This document shows, piece by piece, positions 57,088 to 64,000 of a stretch of DNA of 64,000 bases. The position numbers were made by a program, and so were the translations under genes. Numbering within the stretch: position 1 is the first letter of the stretch; the number at the start of each line of letters is the position of its first letter. The notes beneath the pieces were generated by a model, which had not been told where the DNA came from, searched no databases, and saw only the letters and a program-made list of their open reading frames with translations. Origin of the DNA: Gnetum montanum (taxonomy: Eukaryota; Streptophyta; Gnetopsida; Gnetales; Gnetaceae). The stretch covers positions 382,970-446,969 of the forward strand of contig MNCI01014694.1 in assembly GCA_015680685.1 (NCBI GenBank), in the 5' to 3' direction.

Positions 57088-59570
57088 ATGTCTTCTTCTT
57101 CTCACAAGTGCAAAGATGTCAAACCACCAGTCCCACAGGAGTGTAAAGTGGTATATACTCATCTAGATGAGTTTGTGTTAAACTTCATCTTCATCCTACA
57201 TTAGGATGAATAGCTATGATGGTGTGATATGAAGGACAACATTGTCTTTCCCCTCGATCGATTTGTGCTCGAGATGTTGTTTAAAGCCCTTAAGAAGTTG
57301 GGCATAATAGATCTTCACGAAGAATATGTTGTGGATGGATATGACACTCAAAACTACTATCCCACTGAAACATAATGCAAACACGATTTGTGTCAAGAGA
57401 AATTCCATGAGGCCATGAGGGGAAAGCATCTTACTAATCCCTTGTTCTTGCTAGATTAAGATGATAATGAGGAGCCTCCCTTTGAAGGTTCTCAACATGA
57501 AGATTCTCCACCCCCTGATGCTGGTGACGAGGGTGTGAACTTGAATCTATGATCCAGTATTCATAAACTAGGTTCAAGAAAAAGTGATAGCCAAGGTAGG
57601 AACTTAGGCATGCATCACAATAGCAAGGGATCTAAGGATGATGATTGTAATAAGCAAAAGAATGATGGCAGACACCACGGTGGTGGTGGCGGTCCACCTT
57701 CCTCTTCATCCTCTTCATTTGATTTTGAACATTCCTCTTCATCTAATAGTTCTCATAGAATCCATCATCAAAATAATCATGATGAAGATGATCAATGAGA
57801 CAATAATGACCGTGAAAACCACCAAGACTAAAGGGATGGCCGAGACCATCGTCAGCATCATTGATGCAGTGATGATGATGAACCTCTATTAGAAACTCAA
57901 AGTATGCTCAACATTGTAGAGGTAGTTAAAATTCCAACTAGGCATATGAAAGATAGTTAGATCAAGTGCTTAGACATGAATAATATCCCAAGATTTGAGG
58001 GGGAATGCAACTCTGATTTGCAAACACATCTACAAGCTTTTCATGATGCTTGCACCTTACAAAACATAGAGAATGAATGGTAGAAACTCAATCTTTTCCC
58101 AAGGATACTCATCAAGGAAGCTAAAAGCTAGTACTAGTCTTTAGAGCTGGAATCTATTTGTAGATGGAGTACCATGTTAGAGCTATTTAATGACAAATAT
58201 CAGACATACTCCAAAGTGTCTAATTTGAGAAGGCAAATCCAAGGCTAGAAATAGGGTACACATGAACCCTTGGATGCCACCATGGACTAATACTATTCAC
58301 TCTTACATTGATGTCCTAGTCAGGGTTATTCTCAGAGGGAATAACTTCACCACATCATAGATGGGCTTAGAGCAGAAACTAGAAGAACTCTTGGGGTATA
58401 TGCCCAAGGGAGATTATCTAAACTGAGAGCTCATCAGATCCAAAGGCTAATTGAGTAGGTAGCAAAGGAAGAAGGTGAACTATGAAAAATGGAAAGTGTA
58501 GAAGAGTATAACAAGGATCCTTCCATTAGGAAATAGGAGGTCTGATTTTATGACAAGGAGAAGTCACCACTTGATGAAGTGGTGAATAGAAAAGCCTTTC
58601 CGATCCAAAAATTTGTTTATGATATTTCGACAAAGGTTGATAAGTTATGAGACTCTTTGGATACAAATTTTCAAATTGCTATGAAGATCACTAAAGAATC
58701 CAAAGAGCAAAATAGTGATCATAATTGCAAGAGGAGAAAAGAAGTTAAACATTCCTACCAAAGAGGTAAGGGAAAAGCTACAGTAGTAGAGGAAGTTGTG
58801 GAGATTGACTTTGATGATGAAATTGATTGTGACACTTGTCAATACGAACATCCAAAGGAACATTGCCTTGTGGTGTCACACTTACAAGAGTCTGAGATGT
58901 ATGCATTGAATTCTTGACTAGCATGTAGGCAGGTACCTAGATGATTGTCTTATCCTTAGGGTAATCCAAGGTAGTTCCACCAATAACAACAACCTTATTG
59001 TCCAAGTGGAATCCCTCCACATCCTTATGAATAATACCAATAGTGATACCAACCACAATTGTGGGAAATGCCACCACCACGGTAGAAATACCCTCATAGG
59101 CAACCAGATCCATATGGGTATTATGTTCAACAATCCATCTCCCCTAGAAGTTTTGCAAGTCATACATCATTTTAGCATCACTATTACTATTTGAAGTGCT
59201 ATCAAACACATTCACCATTTGCTTTAGTGGAAAACCCATATCCATATCATCCTCCACATATATTTGCACATGCACCTCCACCTTCAACCTAGTTACCTCC
59301 TACTCCATCCGTGCAAGGTGAGATTCCTCCATAGTTGTAACAATGAAATGCTACGAGGGCTATACATTCGCAACTAGCTTTCCAGCTGAGTTGTCCAGAT
59401 AATCGATCTAGGAAAATACCTTTCTTTTGACCTAGTAGTCCTCTTCAACCCTCAAAATCTAGTTCGATTGATTATCATACATCTCATGCACCCTCATCTT
59501 CTACATCAAACATCTTTGAGTGCCCTTCAAACCAAGTGTCACCTATGATCTACATTATGATGCTAATTGA
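57088..59570 (+). pseudogene. gag: Athila-like gag, best-preserved copy
   Basis: ATG at 57,088 (MSSSSHKCKDVKPP). The same frame continues without a frameshift to at least 58,917, broken only by about 20 stops. Order: N-terminal block (VVYTHLDEFVLNF, DMKDNIVFPLDRF, LGIIDLHEEYVVDG), acidic and Gly/Ser/His-rich linker (57,640-57,800), capsid core (LNIVEVVKIPTRHMKDS, LDMNNIPRF, QTHLQAFHDACTLQNIENEW, LGVYAQGRLSKLRAHQIQRL), basic region and zinc knuckle CDTCQYEHPKEHC (CX2CX3HX4C, intact, near 58,831), then a P/Y/Q-rich C-terminus. Confidence 0.88.
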
Positions 59571-60530
59571 TGCTATTTCCGACTAGATCAAGGCTAGAAA
59601 TCTTTCTAAAAAAAGATCTAACCTAGGGAGTCCACTCATTTATCTACAGACATGAACCATGCAAGGCTCTTCTTGACTCTAGTTCTAGAGTTAATCTCAT
59701 CTCCCATGACATGTACAGGGCCTAGAACCTACCACCTCTTGAGAAGAACAACATTCATCTAGAATTAGCAGATTAGTCAATTACTATCCCTTTGGGACTA
59801 GTAAAGGATATTGTGACCATAGTTTGTAGGTGATCCTATCCTATTGATTTTCTGGTGATCAAGGTGGAAAATTGCAAAAGTGAGGGCTTGGTTAAGCATG
59901 GTTGACACATATATGGGTATAAGGGACCTATCTATAGAAATATCCAAGGAAAATGAACTAGGCAAGATTAAGAAGAAGTATATTCCATGCCTCACGTACA
60001 ACAATAACATGTGGAATTATGTGTAAAAGATTTGGTTAATCAAGAGTATACACATTAAAGCATGCAACCAGTGTGCATAAGAAATTAATATTCAAAGATA
60101 TCTGTATGCAACAGTCACAAAATAGAAGGGCACCTAGTCACTGATAGCTAACTCAAATAGTAGCACATTATGCATGGAACCAACTGAGAGCCTAACAGGT
60201 GCTTATGTTAAAGGCATAGAAAAAATTAAATGAGTTCATTCCCAACTCTTTGATGAAGATGATGATACCTATTAGGAAGAGTTGGAAATCCATGATAACT
60301 TTAAGCAGGAGCCCTTAGAGCTAAAAAATTTACCAATCAGCATGGAATATCCATTTTTGAATAATGGTAAACTGGTTATAATTAATGCCAAACTTTCTCC
60401 TGAATAAAAAGAAAAGTTGTTGAAGGTGATGAACAAGTGGCTAATAGCCTTTGCTTGGTCATATCCTAAGCTAACAGGAATCAATCCTAGGATATGCCAG
60501 TATCACATTTACACGAACTTGGCCATGAAG
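59571..60530 (+). pseudogene. pro: Protease and connection to RT
   Basis: RSNLGSPLIYLQ leads into CKALLDSSSRVNLISHDMYR (active loop D-S-S), then ITIPLGLVKDIVTIVC and FLVIKVEN. The usual AWLSTIDA stretch is frameshifted. Stops are frequent. Confidence 0.78.
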
Positions 60531-61800
60531 CCTAGAAGGTAGCCGCAAAGATGGTTGAACCCCAAATTGAAGCAGATTGTCAAAGAGAAAATTGAACAAC
60601 TCCTCAAGGTGGGGTTTATCTATCCCATCGCAGATAGTGAGTAGGTTAGTCCACTCATAATTGTGCCAAAGAAGGATCGAAAATGGTGAGTTTGCATTGA
60701 TTTTAAGCTATTGAATATGGCAACATTTAAAGATCAATTTCCCTTGTCATTTGTGGATCAAGTATTGGACACCATATCCAAACATTTTTATTATAACTTC
60801 TTGGATGATTATAGTGGCTATAACCAAATCCAAATTACACTAGAAGATTGGGCTAAGACAACATTCACAAGTCCTTGGGGGACTTTTGCATATTGTAAGA
60901 TGTCATTCAGTTTATGTAATTCCCATATAACCTTTCAATGCTTGGTCCTTAGTATCTTCCAACAAAAAATCGGTAGTAGTGTTGAAGTCTTCATGGATGA
61001 CTTTTCCACCCATGGAGCTACATTTGAGCAAGCCTTGGATAACTTTGAGCAAGTATTGAAGAGATGTGTTAAAACAAACTTACGGCTCAACTAGCAAAAG
61101 AGCCATCTCATGGTCCAAGAAGGCATTGTGCTAGGGCATAGAATTTTGCAAAAAGGAATTGAGGTAGACGCAAAAAAGATAAGGATCATCCAAAGAATAA
61201 CACGTCAACCAAAGATTATTAAAGATGTTTGATCATTCCTTGGGTACACTGGCTACTACCGGCAATTCATAGAGAATTTCTTTAATATTTCAAAACCATT
61301 GGTAGAGCTTACAAAGAAAGATGCATCTTTCATTTGGACTAAGGAATGTGAACATACATTCCAATAGTTAAAATAGAAACTCATAGAGACACTAATCCTA
61401 CAAGCACTAGACTGGTCTAGACCCTTTTACATCATGATGGATGCATCTAACTATGCCTTAGAAGTAGTGCTCATGCAAATGGATGATAAGAAATATCCAT
61501 ATTACATCCACTACGTGAGCCAAAGAATTATGGGAGCACAATTAAAGTACACCACTATGGAGAAAGAATTAATGACAGTGGTGTATGATCTAGAAAAGTT
61601 TAGGCACTATGTGCTTGGTTACAAAGTATTTGTGCATATGGACCATAGTGCAATTCTCTTCCTCATGAATAAGCCAATGGTGAGCCCTCATGTCATACGG
61701 TGGCTCATAATCTTATAGGAATTCAATCTCATAATGGTAGATCAAAAAGGGACCAAAAATGTGGTTTCTAACCACCTCTCTTAGTTATGATCGGATAACA
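60531..61800 (+). pseudogene. pol: Reverse transcriptase and RNase H
   Basis: RT enters with LNPKLKQIVKEKIEQLLKVG, then the 127-codon open stretch 60,711-61,094 with FVDQVLDTISKHFYYNFLDD, YSGYNQI, TFTSPWGTFAYCKMSFSLC and the catalytic VFMDDF. Connection: EGIVLGH, KGIEVD, FLGYTGYYRQFIENF. RNase H lies in the same frame at 61,434-61,718: MMDASNYALEVVLMQ, YYIHYVSQRI, MEKELMTVVYDLEKFRHYVL, then KGTKNVVSNHLS. Fewer breaks than the sister copies. Confidence 0.9.
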
Positions 61801-63238
61801 AATAGGAAGAGAGCCTACTCTTTGATCAGTTTCTAGATGAACTCCTCTTTATAGGAGTACTAAGTGAAAAAACGCCTACAAAAGTAATATGGTACAATGG
61901 CATTCTCACTTATCTTCTCACTCAAGAGATGCCACAAGATTTGGATTTGTGAAAAAAACAATAATTTCTTCATTGGGTCAAATGCTTTATGGAAATCAAC
62001 AAACACCTCTACAAGGTGTGTGCTAATGGCCTAATTCATTAGTGTGTCCCTAACGAAGATCAACTGTGTGTTCTCTAGGATGCTCATGAAAGGCCTTGCA
62101 GAGGCTAGTATGCAAGGAGATGCATGACCATAAAAATCATGATGGGAGGATACTATTAGCCTAAAATCTTTAGGGATGCCCACTAGTTTGTCAAGTCTTG
62201 TGAATGTTATCAATGAGACGAGGGATGACCACTTGCATGGAAGGTCCTCAATAGTGGATTCAACCACTAGAACCTTTTGACATAGGGGGTGATGACTTCA
62301 TGGGTCCCATCATAGCCATGTCCAATGGGAAGGCATATATTACAGTAGTAATCAACTATTGCACAAAATGGGCAAAAGTAGCAATATCTACTAATTGTAC
62401 ATCATCCACTACTACTAAATTTATATAACAAAATATTATAAATAGGTTTGGTGTGCCACATTCACTAATTTTTAATAATGGAACTCATTTCATAGGCACC
62501 ACTTTTAGGAAGTTAATACAAAACTTTAGGGTTGAATATAAATTAAAAGCACCTTATCACCTCCAAGCCAATAGTCAAACAAAGGTAACCAACTAAGAGA
62601 TCACAAAAATACTAATGTGAACCATTAGCAAATATAGGAAGGATTGAAGTACAAATCTAAATGATGCTCTCTAGGATTATTGTTCCACTTGGAAACTTCC
62701 TATTAGCTATTCTCCCTACGAGTTAGCGCACGAGAAATGTCCAACGGTCCTAATTCAATCCGAGCTCTGTACACTCTCAACAACCTATGATCTAAATCTT
62801 AATCTAAGTCTAACATGGAAAGAAAGATTAATTAACCTAAGTGTGCTAGATGAAAATCGATTGGTGGCCCTATCTTTGAATGAGGTGACCAAGGCATTTA
62901 GCAAGCAACATCATGACCTTAGAATCAGGAATATAAAACTTCAACCAAGAGATAAGGTTCTCTACTAGAACCCCACACATGTAAGCCAAAAGAAAAAATT
63001 TCAAACATTTTGGGAGGAACCTTATATAATTGATCAAACCTTTCCCTTTTAGGTCATGTTAATCTACAATCCTGAATGCCCAAATAAAAAGTAGTTGGTT
63101 AACATCCAACAAGTAAAGCTTTTCCTAGAACCAAGACAAGCCAATGCAACTACCACCTTGACGAATGGACAACCATGTTCCATTTTTTGGATCTCCTCCT
63201 TCTAACTCAGTTGTGGGGGAGATGGATATCTATGCTAA
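61801..63238 (+). pseudogene. pol: Integrase
   Basis: Zinc region around 62,060-62,220 (DAHERPCRG, CECYQ), broken. Core: TNCTSSTTTKF, FGVPHSLIFNNGTHF (second Asp to Asn), NSQTKVTN (catalytic Glu to Lys) and YSPYELAHEKCPTV. C-terminal domain: KFQTFWEEPYIIDQTFPF. Ends in the frame carrying the internal PPT, stop at 63,236-63,238. Confidence 0.82.
63206..63225 (+). other. Internal polypurine-tract-like motif at the pol end
   Basis: CTCAGTTGTGGGGGAGATGG, nearly identical to 35,787-35,806. It is followed by a T-rich tract (63,255-63,345). Confidence 0.65.
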
Positions 63239-64000
63239 CCATCCAAATGGCTTCTCAGTTTTTTTTCTACTTTTTGTTTTCTACATTTTTGATTTTACAA
63301 ATTTTTGGGTTTTAAAATTTTTCTAATTTTCACCATTGTTAGTACCTTTGAACCTTTCTTGATTATTTTACACTTTCTTATATATTTTACTTTGCTTGGT
63401 TTTATTTTATTCAAGTGTGATATTTTCTTATTTTTGCTAATAAAATTGCTTTATTGCCATAGGACACAATTTTGTTGTTGTTTACTAATGATGGTTTGTG
63501 CTTAATGTTGTGATTGTCAATGTTTGGTTTCTATTTTTGAATTTTTATGTCTGATGACTTTGGCATGGTTTATTTTTCATGGAATAGGTAGTGAGTCCAC
63601 ATCATCCACCCATCCAATAAACTCTATAGTTTTCCTTATTCTAGGAATTTGAAGTCCCTTCCATTAAGGAAACTTTTAATTAATTGATGAACTTGGTAGA
63701 TTCAAAATTAGGAAGGATTCAAAGGTTTGTAAAGGGTGTGCCTTCAAGGAGGCTCAATACTCTTTATGCTCTTCTATTTTTTGAGTGCTTAAGTGTTTTT
63801 CATGAACTTCTTACTGTTCCATACCAACCACTAATAGGAAGTCAAATAAAGTCTTTGCATGGTGTGGTTTCCATGCAAAAAAAAATAAAATTGATGGGAA
63901 TTCAAAGCATACCCCTTAGACATGAATAATTCCTTGCATGGTGTGGTTCCCATATCAAAAAAAAAACATGGGAATTCAAAGCACATCCCTGTTATGGGAC
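63239..64000 (+). other. Spacer downstream of pol, including a 79-bp duplication
   Basis: T-rich tract, then family blocks GATGGTTTGTGCTTAATG (63,488) and GTAGTGAGTCCACATCATCC (63,589). At 63,852-64,000 a unit starting TTTGCATGGTGTGGTT is tandemly duplicated with a period of about 79 bases. No gene. Confidence 0.65.

Larger units (their letters stand above)
56009..64000 (+). mobile_element. Athila-like element, runs off the window
   Basis: 5' LTR 56,009-56,913, primer site, gag from 57,088, pol to 63,238, internal PPT and the first 760 bases of the spacer. The extra ORF and 3' LTR should lie beyond 64,000. It keeps longer frames than its relatives. Confidence 0.88.

Overview
This window looks like repeat-packed nuclear DNA of a seed plant with a large genome. 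I found no intact host gene, no rRNA or tRNA operon and no bacterial-type gene. About 57 of 64 kb can be assigned to nested, decayed LTR retrotransposons. Reading frames are mostly broken by single stop codons (CAG/CAA/CGA to stop, TGG to TAG/TGA), as expected of old methylated plant repeats. Species cannot be told from the sequence.

Layout. 1-222 is the end of a minus-strand LTR. 223-3,050 is unassigned. About 3.05-17.24 kb is a decayed chromodomain-type Ty3/gypsy element (plus strand) whose gag was split by an 8.4-kb minus-strand element at 4,133-12,566, bounded by the 5-bp duplication CCAAG. 17,242-41,680 is an Athila-like gag-pol element (plus) whose reverse transcriptase was split by another element at 21,649-33,291 (duplication TATGT). 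That element was itself hit by a 2,575-bp TG...CA insertion at 29,956-32,530 (duplication ACTGC) and carries a minus-strand LTR at 25,904-26,669. 41,681-54,403 is an Athila-like element on the minus strand. 54,404-56,008 is a spacer with two tRNA-like SINE heads. 56,009 to the end is a third Athila-like element (plus), running off the window.

The notable system is the Athila-like family. Its members share a primer site like the complement of the tRNA-Asp 3' end, a gag with a CX2CX3HX4C zinc knuckle, and, where visible, a downstream ORF of about 929 codons that is not env-like. Four copies of that ORF are present: 5,118-7,908, 26,967-29,743, 37,740-40,564 and 42,491-45,277. Two members (4.1-12.6 kb and 21.6-33.3 kb) lack pol entirely, yet keep gag and the extra ORF, so they look like a non-autonomous partner lineage. 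In three copies, 430-470 nt upstream of the extra ORF, there is an internal promoter-like block built like the LTR U3: a short array of palindromic motifs plus a TATA box. The motif type (GATATCGC or TTGATGCA/GTCGAC) matches that element's own LTR. A second polypurine tract lies at the end of pol, or at the end of gag in the pol-less elements. Together these suggest a modular 3' cassette (internal PPT, T-rich tract, internal U3-like promoter, extra ORF, terminal PPT, LTR) carried by both autonomous and pol-less elements.
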